Shown: piece by piece, positions 1-7,098 of the stretch | How the letters are laid out: each line of letters opens with the position of its first letter | How positions within the stretch are numbered: position 1 is the first letter of the stretch | Assembly (NCBI GenBank): GCA_020721165.1 | Contig: DYNG01000011.1 | Span: forward strand, 1-11,802 | DNA from: Desulfocapsa sulfexigens | Lineage (GTDB): Bacteria > Desulfobacterota > Desulfobulbia > Desulfobulbales > Desulfocapsaceae | DNA: 11,802 nucleotides | Direction of reading: 5' to 3' | The notes under the pieces: model-generated | Told to the model about the DNA's origin: nothing | Databases searched by the model: none | What the model saw: only the letters and a program-made list of their open reading frames with translations | Position numbers and translations under genes: made by a program

Positions 1-378
1 AATTCCTGAGAAAAAAGGAAACACCCTTGACTTAAAACCAGACAACAGGGTATTCGACTAATCATCAAAAAAACAGCGTCGCTTCGCTCTGACAACCTAT
101 TCGGATTCGGATGGAATCAGTGGCCGGATTCCGTGGAATACACAGCCAGCCTGAGGCGGTTGGGCATTTATGGGCCTATTGAGATGCAGGGTAGGCTTGA
201 TTATACTTTTCTCCTCAAGAGCACGCAAACACTCGCTTGTCAATTCTTACCCCATTCCGCCCCCGACGCCGTCTTCCCCTTCGTTTCTCCCGCTAAATCA
301 ACACCATCACCGATACAGTAAGATTAAACAGCCAACTCCAGGACGCGTATCGAAGTGAAACGCTGGCAGGGCTTGGCC

Positions 379-407
379 TTGACAGGCATGTTTTCTGTTG
401 TTATTGA
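379..407 (+). promoter_or_regulatory. Candidate sigma-70 promoter upstream of the zinc-ribbon gene
   Basis: A perfect -35 box TTGACA (379-384) is followed after 17 bp by TATTGA (402-407), a weak -10 (3 of 6 matches). Transcription would start near 414, about 75 nt before the ATG at 490. The strength of the call rests on the -35 box and the ideal spacing. The terminator-like hairpin at 425-463 lies directly downstream. Confidence 0.4.
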
Positions 408-424
408 TTTTGTTATCAAGATAT

Positions 425-463
425 ACCACAGTTTAGGCCAATAGGGCAGGACTGTGGTTTTTT
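425..463 (+). terminator. Intrinsic terminator-like hairpin
   Basis: ACCACAGT (425-432) pairs perfectly with ACTGTGGT (451-458), leaving an 18-nt loop that can fold further through GCC/GGC (437-439/445-447). A run of six T (458-463) follows at once. This is the layout of a Rho-independent terminator. It lies only 27 bp before the zinc-ribbon ATG, so it either ends transcription from upstream or attenuates that gene. Confidence 0.65.
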
Positions 464-489
464 ATTGTTTGATCATGCGAGGAGTTATC

Positions 490-1140
490 ATGTTTACGCG
501 AAATTTGAATTACCTTGACGAAGTACATACCTGTCCCAGTTGCCAGACCAGAATGTCTTGCTGTGAAGCCCCGCCAGTCCATGTGGGGGACGGGCTTGGC
601 TGGGGTTCTGAAGTCCTGTTCATCTGTCTGAATGATGAATGCCCTACCTTTAAGAATGGTTGGCAACATATCGAATTACAATATGGGCATAAAGGGTCAT
701 ATCGGTGTATGGAATTACCGGGCAGCAAGGAACGGAATGTGATGATGGTTGCCAGTGAATATGCCTTTACCGGCAGTGTCATTGATGTGGAGGCGGTAAA
801 GAAGCAAAATGCCCGCTTTATCAAAGAACAAGAGGCATTGGCAGCCCTGGATGCCTGTGTTGCCACACACGATTTAACACCGGTGATGACCCTGATCCTG
901 GATGAGTCCGCCGCGCTCAGTAACCGGCAAAAGGCGGTCTCCTGTCTGCGCCAGATGAACGATCTTTCCTGCATTGACGCGATCAGGAATCATACCTTTA
1001 GAGACACCTCCCTCACCCAGGAGTGTGACATGATCATCCATGATATTCTCCAGTCTCATTTCAAAAAAGAGTGCCCCCACTGCGCTGAACTCATTAAAGC
1101 CCAGGCGCACAAATGTATGCACTGCCAGACTGAATTGTAG
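490..1140 (+). CDS. Double zinc-ribbon protein of unknown function
   Basis: This 216-residue soluble protein has no recognised function. Near the N-terminus are C15-P-S-C18 and C46-x4-C51, plausibly one four-cysteine zinc site (C24 and C25 lie between them). The C-terminus has a second, compact zinc ribbon, C195-x2-C198 ... C209-x2-C212, of the type often found at the end of bacterial regulatory or scaffold proteins. The stretch from about 105 to 190 is predicted by eye to be helical, with a leucine-rich pattern that could be a short HEAT-like repeat. There is no signal peptide or membrane segment. I chose ATG 490 because GAGGAG lies just upstream (479-484); a GTG at 454 in the same frame falls inside the terminator hairpin. 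The protein could bind nucleic acid or another protein. A hairpin overlapping the stop codon may end the transcript. Confidence 0.8.
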   Translation: MFTRNLNYLDEVHTCPSCQTRMSCCEAPPVHVGDGLGWGSEVLFICLNDECPTFKNGWQHIELQYGHKGSYRCMELPGSKERNVMMVASEYAFTGSVIDVEAVKKQNARFIKEQEALAALDACVATHDLTPVMTLILDESAALSNRQKAVSCLRQMNDLSCIDAIRNHTFRDTSLTQECDMIIHDILQSHFKKECPHCAELIKAQAHKCMHCQTEL

Positions 1141-1175
1141 AAAAGGGGAAAGCTGGGGGCTCTACAACCATTTTT
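1135..1175 (+). terminator. Possible terminator after the zinc-ribbon gene
   Basis: TTGTAGA (1135-1141, containing the stop codon TAG) pairs with TCTACAA (1161-1167). A run of five T follows three bases later (1171-1175). The 19-nt loop and the gap before the T-run make it weaker than a classical terminator. Confidence 0.4.
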
Positions 1176-1178
1176 CTC

Positions 1179-1207
1179 TTGCTAAAATGACCGCCAACAA
1201 GTATAAA
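1179..1207 (+). promoter_or_regulatory. Promoter of tRNA-His
   Basis: TTGCTA (1179-1184) and TATAAA (1202-1207) are separated by exactly 17 bp. Transcription would start near 1214, about 30 nt before the mature tRNA, leaving an AT-rich 5' leader to be removed by RNase P. Confidence 0.55.
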
Positions 1208-1244
1208 AATTTTTCGTTTTTGCTTGTTTATCGTAGTCTTTAGT

Positions 1245-1322
1245 GGTGGATGTAGCTCAGCTGGTGGTAGCACCTGGTTGTGGCCCAGGAGGTCGTGGGT
1301 TCAAGTCCCATCATTCACCCCA
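1245..1322 (+). tRNA. tRNA-His (anticodon GTG)
   Basis: The full cloverleaf can be folded by eye. The acceptor stem is GTGGATG (1246-1252) with CATTCAC (1312-1318), discriminator C and an encoded CCA (1320-1322). The extra G at 1245 is the G-1 residue typical of tRNA-His. The D arm pairs GCT/AGC. The anticodon stem CCTGG/CCAGG (1273-1277/1285-1289) encloses the loop TTGTGGC with anticodon GTG at 1280-1282. The T arm pairs GTGGG/CCCAT around TTCAAGT. The gene has its own promoter and terminator, so it appears to be a single-gene transcription unit. Confidence 0.96.
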
Positions 1323-1332
1323 CTTTTGGATC

Positions 1333-1369
1333 AAAAGGGTTTCGGGAACTCACTCGAAGCCCTTTTTTT
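1333..1369 (+). terminator. Intrinsic terminator of tRNA-His
   Basis: A 12-bp stem (1333-1344 with 1355-1366, containing one G-T pair) has a 10-nt loop and ends in a run of seven T (1363-1369). It begins 11 nt after the tRNA CCA end, the usual place for a tRNA terminator. Confidence 0.85.
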
Positions 1370-1444
1370 ATGCCCTCGATGCGGCCTTATCTTTGGGCCT
1401 TGCCTGAATTGGACAACCCATCCCCTTTCAGTTGGTTTTTTTTC

Positions 1445-1654
1445 ATGAACAACAAATCCATACCGGTTTTCACTCCCTATCCATTTGTCATTGGGGAGGA
1501 AATTTATATTGACCAGGGGCCACGACGGGGAAATTGGACGGTCATCGCTTGTGATGATAAGAAAGTCACCCTTCGCTGTCCAATCAGCGGTCGGGAGTTT
1601 TACTGGGACAGATTTTGTTATTTTGTTGAAAACCGCAATCCTGTCGCCCCATAA
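1445..1654 (+). CDS. Small hypothetical protein (69 aa)
   Basis: This short protein of 69 residues lies between the tRNA terminator and the cation-efflux gene. It has no signal peptide or membrane segment. Its composition looks like a small beta-barrel or SH3-like fold: alternating hydrophobic residues, a GPRRGNW turn near residue 25-31, a VTLRCPISG strand-turn, and a C-terminal EFYWDRFCYFVE segment rich in aromatics. These features look like a real folded domain rather than a chance frame, but I do not recognise the family. The frame extends upstream to 1280 inside the tRNA, so the first ATG past the terminator with sensible sequence (1445) was chosen. No clear ribosome binding site precedes it, which lowers confidence. 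It could be expressed with the downstream efflux gene, 76 bp away. Confidence 0.5.
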   Translation: MNNKSIPVFTPYPFVIGEEIYIDQGPRRGNWTVIACDDKKVTLRCPISGREFYWDRFCYFVENRNPVAP

Positions 1655-1730
1655 TCCCCTTGTGCCCTCAAAATATGAGTGAAAAGGCCAGCGGCAGTAG
1701 CGAAACAACCCCCTCTTTAATCGCATTGTT

Positions 1731-2621
1731 ATGACCTTGTCTACCACACCCCATCAAGCCGCGAAATTGTTGAAACAGGCTGCCTATGCCTCGATGTTCA
1801 CGGCCCTGCTGTTGGTGACGGTTAAATTCGGGGCCTGGCTGACCACTGGCTCACTCAGCATCCTCGCCTCGCTTCTTGATTCTCTTATGGATGTCATGGC
1901 CTCGTTCATCAATGCCATGGCCATTCGTTACTCCCTTAACCCCGCCGATGAAGACCATAGCTTTGGCCACGGCAAGGCTGAAGCCCTGGCCGGACTGGGA
2001 CAATCAAGTTTCATCGCCGGCTCGGCCTTGATCCTTCTCATGCATGGAGTAGAACGGTTAAAATCACCGATGCCTGTGCAGTCTGTTGGCACAGGTCTGG
2101 GCATTATGTTCTTTTCCATTGTGACCACCCTGATTCTTCTCAGCTTTCAACGATTCGTGGTCAAAAAAACGCACTCCCCGGCCATTCGCGCAGACTCCCT
2201 CCACTATGCCACCGACCTTCTCACCAATGCCTGCACCATTGCCGCGCTGCTATTCAGCCGTTTGCGCTGGGGACAGATAATTGACCCTCTTCTCTCCATG
2301 GTCATTGCGGCGATTATTCTGCGCAGCGCCTGGCAGATCGGTAAGGAATCTGTACAACTGTTGATGGATCAACAACTTCCCCTGGATCAACGGGAAAAAA
2401 TTCAGGCCATTGCCAGAAGCCATCCCCAGGTCATCGGCATGCATGACCTGCGAACCCGTCAGTCGGGACAAATTTCGATTATCCAGCTCCACCTTGATCT
2501 TGATGCCACGATTTCTCTCGTTCAGTCCCACACTATCGCTAAGGAGGTGGAAGCTGCTATTAAAGAACACTTTCCAACGGCAGATATTCTCATCCATCAG
2601 GATCCAGTGTTGACAACTTGA
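1731..2621 (+). CDS. fieF: Cation diffusion facilitator, FieF/YiiP type
   Basis: This 296-residue inner-membrane antiporter exports divalent metal (Zn2+, Fe2+ or similar) from the cytoplasm in exchange for protons. Its length equals that of E. coli FieF/YiiP (300 aa) and it can be aligned from memory along its whole length. The membrane zinc site is present as D50 and D54 in LLDSLMD and H158 and D162 in HYATD. The loop site is D73, H76 and H80 in PADEDHSFGHGKAE. The C-terminal cytoplasmic domain keeps the binuclear-site residues H238, H254, H289 and D291 (HDLRTRQSG, QLHLDLD, IHQDP). Six membrane helices span about residues 18-205. ATG 1731 aligns with the family start, but there is no clear ribosome binding site. 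Which metal it carries cannot be read from sequence. It is probably unrelated to the glycan genes that follow. Confidence 0.93.
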   Translation: MTLSTTPHQAAKLLKQAAYASMFTALLLVTVKFGAWLTTGSLSILASLLDSLMDVMASFINAMAIRYSLNPADEDHSFGHGKAEALAGLGQSSFIAGSALILLMHGVERLKSPMPVQSVGTGLGIMFFSIVTTLILLSFQRFVVKKTHSPAIRADSLHYATDLLTNACTIAALLFSRLRWGQIIDPLLSMVIAAIILRSAWQIGKESVQLLMDQQLPLDQREKIQAIARSHPQVIGMHDLRTRQSGQISIIQLHLDLDATISLVQSHTIAKEVEAAIKEHFPTADILIHQDPVLTT

Positions 2622-2660
2622 GAAAGGAATGAAAAAAAGTAATTCCGTGACTCAGTTGTC
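2612..2660 (+). repeat. Two-step inverted repeat at the end of the efflux gene
   Basis: An outer stem of 10 bp with a single bulged base pairs GACAACTTGAG (2612-2622, spanning the stop codon) with CTCAGTTGTC (2651-2660). An inner stem pairs GGAAT (2626-2630) with ATTCC (2642-2646). No T-run follows, so it is not a classical intrinsic terminator. It may protect the mRNA 3' end or act with another factor. Confidence 0.55.
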
Positions 2661-2750
2661 CTGGCATTGTACAGTTACTTGCGTTCTTTCTTCCATGTGT
2701 GGGTATAACCTCTGAAGAAGTGTCGTGCCAATAAAGATCAGGCGCTGGTA

Positions 2751-2780
2751 AAGACAACGGTCATAGACTCTGCATATAAA
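2751..2780 (+). promoter_or_regulatory. Weak promoter candidate for the acetylation operon
   Basis: A good -10 hexamer TATAAA (2775-2780) lies 38 bp before the MBOAT start codon. The best -35 is AAGACA (2751-2756) at 18 bp spacing, four of six matches. The rest of the 196-bp gap after the efflux gene shows no other gene. Confidence 0.3.
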
Positions 2781-2817
2781 TGACAAAGCTATTGCTCATG
2801 TGACAACATAAAAATCA

Positions 2818-4233
2818 ATGGTTTTTTCATCTCATATCTTTCTTTTTTACTTTCTGCCCTTGAGCCTGCTCGTCTATTTTTGTACTCCGGCAAAAGCGCA
2901 GAATCTCATCTTGACGGTGATTAGCTATATTTTTTATGGCTGGTCGAATCCTTTTTTTGCACTGCTGATGTTTGGCTCTACCCTGATGAATTATTACTGT
3001 GGAGTGGTGATAGGTCAGGCTCGTGAAAATCAGCGCGGTCGAAGGAAAGGCGCCTTGGCCATTGCCATAGTTATCAACCTGTCGTTGCTTTGTTTCTTTA
3101 AATACACCGGTTTTGCACTGGAAAATTATAATCAGATTTTTCTGTTTTTGGGGATTGAAAATTTTGATCCCGCCCCCGTTGTCAAATTTGTTTTGCCCTT
3201 GGGGATCAGTTTTTATACCTTTCAGGCCATGAGTTATGTTGTTGATGTGTACAGGAGAGATGCCGTTTATGTGCGCAGCTTTATCAACTTTGCCTGTTAT
3301 ATTTCAATGTTCCCGCAATTGGTAGCCGGACCGATTGTCAGATTTCAGGAGATTGCCGATCAGTTAATTGGGCGGGACCATACCCTGGAAAAGTTTGCCC
3401 GGGGGGTGGCCTTCTTTAGTCTGGGGATGACCAAGAAAGTGTTGCTGGCCAACACCTGCGGCAAGCTTGCCGATATCACCTTTTCCGCCGGTTCGCTGTA
3501 CTGGATTGATGCCTGGTATGGTATTATCGCCTATAGCTTCCAGATCTACTTTGACTTTAGCGCCTATTCTGATATGGCGATCGGCCTGGGGTTGTCGTTT
3601 GGTTTTGTCTTTGCGAAGAATTTTAATTCTCCCTATCTTTCCGCATCAATAACCGAGTTTTGGCAGCGCTGGCACATCTCATTATCTACCTGGTTGCGTG
3701 AATATCTGTATATCCCTCTGGGTGGCAACCGACATGGCGACATTCGGACGGCGGGAAATCTGGCTATAGTTATGCTTCTTGGCGGGCTGTGGCACGGGGC
3801 ATCCTGGAACTTTGTGATCTGGGGCGGCCTGCATGGAGTTCTGCTGGGCAGTGAGCGACTGTTTGGCAGAAGACCCTGCTATTTTATGCTGCCTAAGGCC
3901 TGCCGGGTTGGTGTTACATTTGTCCTGGTACTCATTGCCTGGGTTTTTTTCAGGGCCGAGACCTTGAACGGCGCGCTTATTTACTTGGGCTCAATGTTTG
4001 GCCTGGAGGATGTTCCGAAGACCTCTCTCTTGTTGGATGGTTTGCTCTATTCCCGGTATTACCTCCTCTCCATGTCTATTGCCGCTCTGGTCGTCTGGAA
4101 GGCCCCGCAGAGCTGGGATTGGACCAGAGATATGGGGATCGCCAAGGTTGCAATTGTAATGTCGTTGTTGATAATCTCGGTTGCGGTACTCAGTATGCAG
4201 TCATATAACCCGTTTATTTATTTCAATTTTTAG
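2818..4233 (+). CDS. MBOAT O-acyltransferase, AlgI family (polysaccharide O-acetylation)
   Basis: This 471-residue polytopic inner-membrane protein belongs to the MBOAT family, AlgI/PatA/DltB branch, which takes an acetyl group from a cytoplasmic donor and moves it across the membrane for O-acetylation of an extracytoplasmic glycan. The start MVFSSHIFLFYFLPL is the hallmark N-terminus of AlgI-like proteins, and an in-frame TAA at 2809-2811 excludes a longer start. The family signature WQRWHISLSTWLREYLYIPL (H286) and the catalytic-histidine motif LWHGASWNFVIWGG (H326) are both intact. Length matches the family. No ribosome binding site is visible. Two AlgJ/AlgX-like genes follow on the same strand, the standard partner arrangement. 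The substrate glycan is unknown; alginate-specific genes are not in the window, so I give no alg gene name. Confidence 0.93.
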   Translation: MVFSSHIFLFYFLPLSLLVYFCTPAKAQNLILTVISYIFYGWSNPFFALLMFGSTLMNYYCGVVIGQARENQRGRRKGALAIAIVINLSLLCFFKYTGFALENYNQIFLFLGIENFDPAPVVKFVLPLGISFYTFQAMSYVVDVYRRDAVYVRSFINFACYISMFPQLVAGPIVRFQEIADQLIGRDHTLEKFARGVAFFSLGMTKKVLLANTCGKLADITFSAGSLYWIDAWYGIIAYSFQIYFDFSAYSDMAIGLGLSFGFVFAKNFNSPYLSASITEFWQRWHISLSTWLREYLYIPLGGNRHGDIRTAGNLAIVMLLGGLWHGASWNFVIWGGLHGVLLGSERLFGRRPCYFMLPKACRVGVTFVLVLIAWVFFRAETLNGALIYLGSMFGLEDVPKTSLLLDGLLYSRYYLLSMSIAALVVWKAPQSWDWTRDMGIAKVAIVMSLLIISVAVLSMQSYNPFIYFNF

Positions 4234-4366
4234 GTTTCGTTGCTGGAAAGAGTTTTTTTTGCCAGTTTGGATGCCGAGCATCAGTGGCCCATCATCGTTG
4301 CTGTCACGGACAGATTGGGATTGTAGAGAAGCAGCTGGCATTTTGTCATCAGTGATACAGAAGATC

Positions 4367-6055
4367 ATGCAAGGAACTGTTGCGGACAAGCATATGCCCG
4401 GAAAAAAAATGAGCAGAGAGGCGATTGCCAAGATTGAAATTGGGCATACTGCCATCAGCAGGTATTTAGCCCTAGCGCTGTCTCTTTTTTTCGTCGGGGT
4501 TATTTTTCTGGTACCTTTGAGCCAGTTCGTTGTGGATCATGGTGGAAGAAAACCTGTATCGTTTTTTCAGTCCGGCGATAAAGGGATTAAAGGGACTCAA
4601 TCTTTTACGCAGATAGTCCAAAATAAAAACAATGATCTTTTGCAAGACCTGCATCATTTGGAAAGTACCTTGGAGGGGGACAGCTTCTTAAAGAAATTTT
4701 TTCTTCCTCTCTTGCAATATATTTTTTCGCGATTCCTGGAGCAGGGCAATAATAAGGTGATTATAGGGAATGAGGGCTGGCTCTATTATTGGCCGGGAGT
4801 GGATTTTTTGGTCGGCCAGCCTTTTTTGAGCCCTGAACAGCTGCAGGCACGAGTTAAACCCCGCGCTGTTTGGGAAAAAAAGGTACAGCCTGATCCGGTG
4901 AAGGCCATTGTTGACCTCAAAAAACAGCTGGCGGCTCGGGGAATTGAGTTACTCTTGGTACCGGTGCCGACGAAAAGCTCCATTCATCCCGAAAGGCTTT
5001 CTTCCCGTTCTCCCGTAAGGCCTCTTGCGAATCGCTCCTGGTCACAATTTGCTCTGCTCATGGAGGAAAATGGAGTACATCTTTTTGATGCCCGATCCGT
5101 GCTTGCCGAATATGCCGAAAAACATGGTGAGGCCTTTCTGGCCACGGACACCCACTGGACGCCGGGGGCTATGCAGGTCGTGGCGGAGGGTGTCGCGGCA
5201 TACATCAAGGCATTGTCTGTGGTGGGTGAGGAAACTACGCTTCTTCAACTGCATCCGAAGCATATCGCAGGGCTTGGTGATATTGGCAAAATGTTGATTC
5301 TTCCTGATACGGTGCAGCGTTATCCTGAGCAAAAGGTTGAGATACGACAGGTGACAACTCCCCAGCGGGAATTCTGGCAGCCGTACCGTAACGCCGAGAT
5401 CTTGTTGCTCGGTGATTCTTTTACCAATATTTACTCCGTCAATAGTCTTGGCTGGGGAGCTGGCGCCGGATTTGCTGAACATCTCAGTTATTCGCTGCAA
5501 CGGCCCCTTGATTTGCTTGCCAGGAATGACAGTGGCGCGTACATTAGCCGAGAAATCCTGGCCGGTGAGATGCGGCGAGGTCGGGATCGCTTGTCATCCA
5601 AAAAACTGGTCGTCTGGCAATTTGCCGATCGTGAACTCTCCCAGGGAAACTGGAAGTTGATAGACTTGTCGTTCGCGGAACCCTCTGGCAGTACTGCTTT
5701 TCATGTTACACCGCCTGGCGCAAAGATCGCGGTCACCGGGGTGATTTCTGAGATCTCCCGATCTCCAGAGCCGGGGAGCGGGCCTTATAGAGATAATATT
5801 CTGACCCTGCATCTTGTTGACCTGCAAGTTGCGGGGAAGGCCCTGGAAAAAGGGCAAGCCCTGGTTTATGGTTGGGGGATGCGGGATAATCAGTTGACAG
5901 AGATGTCTGCTTTGCGTGCAGGTGATACGATATCTTTGTCCCTGGTCTCCTGGCAGGAGGTTGAGGGTGAGTATGGCAGTTATCGCCGGAGCTCGCTTGA
6001 TGATGAGATGATAGAGTTAGAATCACCGAATTGGGGGGAATTAACCAATGAATAG
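4367..6055 (+). CDS. Membrane-anchored AlgJ/AlgX-like acetyltransferase (SGNH-type)
   Basis: The protein has 562 residues from ATG 4367. One N-terminal membrane helix (about 33-53) anchors it with the rest in the periplasm. The SGNH-like core starts near N135-EGWLYYW. It holds the D261-T-H263-W motif and G349-D350-S351, matching the Asp-His-Ser triad known from AlgX (D174, H176, S269). It should transfer acetyl groups supplied by the upstream MBOAT protein to a glycan. A further domain of about 115 residues (from about 445) is predicted to be beta-rich, with YGWGMRDNQ and YGSYRRSSLDDE motifs; its position recalls the carbohydrate-binding module at the end of AlgX. The start is uncertain: ATG 4394 and ATG 4409 (GGA 8 nt upstream) are alternatives. 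The frame stays open back to 4181, overlapping the MBOAT end, but that part does not look like protein. It overlaps the next gene by 8 nt. Confidence 0.88.
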   Translation: MQGTVADKHMPGKKMSREAIAKIEIGHTAISRYLALALSLFFVGVIFLVPLSQFVVDHGGRKPVSFFQSGDKGIKGTQSFTQIVQNKNNDLLQDLHHLESTLEGDSFLKKFFLPLLQYIFSRFLEQGNNKVIIGNEGWLYYWPGVDFLVGQPFLSPEQLQARVKPRAVWEKKVQPDPVKAIVDLKKQLAARGIELLLVPVPTKSSIHPERLSSRSPVRPLANRSWSQFALLMEENGVHLFDARSVLAEYAEKHGEAFLATDTHWTPGAMQVVAEGVAAYIKALSVVGEETTLLQLHPKHIAGLGDIGKMLILPDTVQRYPEQKVEIRQVTTPQREFWQPYRNAEILLLGDSFTNIYSVNSLGWGAGAGFAEHLSYSLQRPLDLLARNDSGAYISREILAGEMRRGRDRLSSKKLVVWQFADRELSQGNWKLIDLSFAEPSGSTAFHVTPPGAKIAVTGVISEISRSPEPGSGPYRDNILTLHLVDLQVAGKALEKGQALVYGWGMRDNQLTEMSALRAGDTISLSLVSWQEVEGEYGSYRRSSLDDEMIELESPNWGELTNE

Positions 6056-7070
6056 ACGGATATTTTTTATTATAACTTGTACGCTCGCTCTTGTGGCCAC
6101 CTCTCTTTTTGCCGGTACTTCTTTTCGGGAGGCCTGCAATGATTTGGTGGCAAAGAGCAAGGGTGCCGAGGTGTCCGGGGTGGATGGCTGGTTGTTTCTG
6201 AAGGAAGAACTGGCCCACCTGGCCGCCGGCAAATTCTGGGGGAAGGATGCCGCAACGGCTTCCCTATCGAAAAACAAAGAGTACGCTGATCCTGTTCCAG
6301 CCATTGTCGAATACAATCAATTGCTTAAAGATAAAGGGATAACCCTCTATCTTATGCCGGTTCCGCCTAAAGCGTTGGTCTATCCTGACAAGATTGCTGA
6401 TGGCATTGACCGGGCAGCGGCAACGGCAGAACTGGCTTTATATAAAGAGTTTTATGCGCTCCTGTCGGCCAGTGGTGTGCAGGTCATTGATCTGTTGCCT
6501 GATCTTTTGAAAAGCCGTGATAGCAGCAAGGTCTACTGCCAAACGGACACACATTTTTCGGGTCAAGGGCTGGCCCTTTTCGCCGAAGCTGCGACCAACA
6601 TGGTCAAAAAAGAAAAATGGTATTCAACTGTCCCTAAAGGAGAATTTGGGTTTTCTCCGCAGAAAATAAGTATCAACGGCGATCTTGCTCGAATGGCCGG
6701 AAAACAGGATTTAGTAGAGGAAATTGACCTTGTGATAGTGCGGGACAAAAAAAGCGGCCAGGCGCTTGCCAGTGATCCGAAGAGCCCCGTGATCTTGTTG
6801 GGGGATAGTCATACCTTGGTGTTTAATAGCGGGAGCGACCTCTACGCCACGGGTGCTGGCCTTTTTGATCATATTTCAGCCCAGCTTGGTTTTCCCGTTG
6901 ATCTCCTTGGAGTTCGTGGCTCTGGGGTTACTCCCGCCCGTGTTCAATTATTTCAGCGTTCCAAACAGGATGGAAGCTATTTAGAGGGTAAAAAAGTGCT
7001 GATTTGGTGCTTTGCCGCCAGAGAGTTTACCGGTCTGGGGGGGTGGCGAAATATCCCTCTGGCCCCTTGA
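6048..7070 (+). CDS. Secreted AlgJ/AlgX-like acetyltransferase (SGNH-type)
   Basis: This 340-residue protein has a typical signal peptide (MNRR, then a hydrophobic stretch to about residue 22, SLFA|GTS), so it is periplasmic. The SGNH-like core has GVDGWLFLKEEL near 44-55, D167-T-H169-F, and G252-D253-S254-H, the Asp-His-Ser triad of the AlgX/AlgJ/WssI group. Unlike its neighbour it lacks the C-terminal beta-rich domain and ends soon after the last core motif (IWCFAAREF). The ATG at 6048 overlaps the end of the preceding gene (TAG 6053-6055), which suggests translational coupling, and GGGGGGAA (6033-6040) is a good ribosome binding site. It probably acts with the MBOAT protein and the preceding gene in O-acetylating an exported glycan. 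Whether it transfers acetyl groups or removes them cannot be told from sequence. Confidence 0.9.
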   Translation: MNRRIFFIITCTLALVATSLFAGTSFREACNDLVAKSKGAEVSGVDGWLFLKEELAHLAAGKFWGKDAATASLSKNKEYADPVPAIVEYNQLLKDKGITLYLMPVPPKALVYPDKIADGIDRAAATAELALYKEFYALLSASGVQVIDLLPDLLKSRDSSKVYCQTDTHFSGQGLALFAEAATNMVKKEKWYSTVPKGEFGFSPQKISINGDLARMAGKQDLVEEIDLVIVRDKKSGQALASDPKSPVILLGDSHTLVFNSGSDLYATGAGLFDHISAQLGFPVDLLGVRGSGVTPARVQLFQRSKQDGSYLEGKKVLIWCFAAREFTGLGGWRNIPLAP

Positions 7071-7098
7071 GTTGGCGGGGAATCTTTCAGTTTTTCGA

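Larger units (their letters stand above)
1..489. other. Intergenic region, no convincing complete gene
   Basis: No complete gene is convincing here; the short reading frames on both strands have no ribosome binding site and no recognisable protein. A frame open from the left edge ends with TAA at 59-61 and could be the last 19 residues of a gene lying outside the window (it ends ..KPDNRVFD), but 19 residues cannot be tested. Short overlapping inverted repeats occur at 104-118 (GATTC/GAATC) and 128-139 (ATTCC/GGAAT). The right end carries a promoter candidate and a hairpin with a T-run, listed separately. Confidence 0.6.

Noticed and set aside
133..358. Two overlapping 62-codon frames in the left intergenic region
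   Set aside because: No ribosome binding site, low-complexity proline/serine-rich sequence and no recognisable domain.
1224..1448. Frames running through the tRNA-His gene
   Set aside because: They translate the tRNA and its terminator; the structural RNA explains the sequence.
4255..4340. Inverted repeat TGCCAG/CTGGCA in the MBOAT to AlgJ-like gap
   Set aside because: Six-base arms about 70 bp apart are expected by chance.
5042..6316. Long - strand frames (up to 161 codons) opposite the two AlgJ/X-like genes
   Set aside because: They are mirror frames of conserved coding sequence without start signals or protein-like composition.
7061..7098. Possible bidirectional terminator between the convergent operons
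   Set aside because: Only a 4-bp CCCC/GGGG stem with a 10-nt loop is visible and the T-run is displaced, too weak to call.
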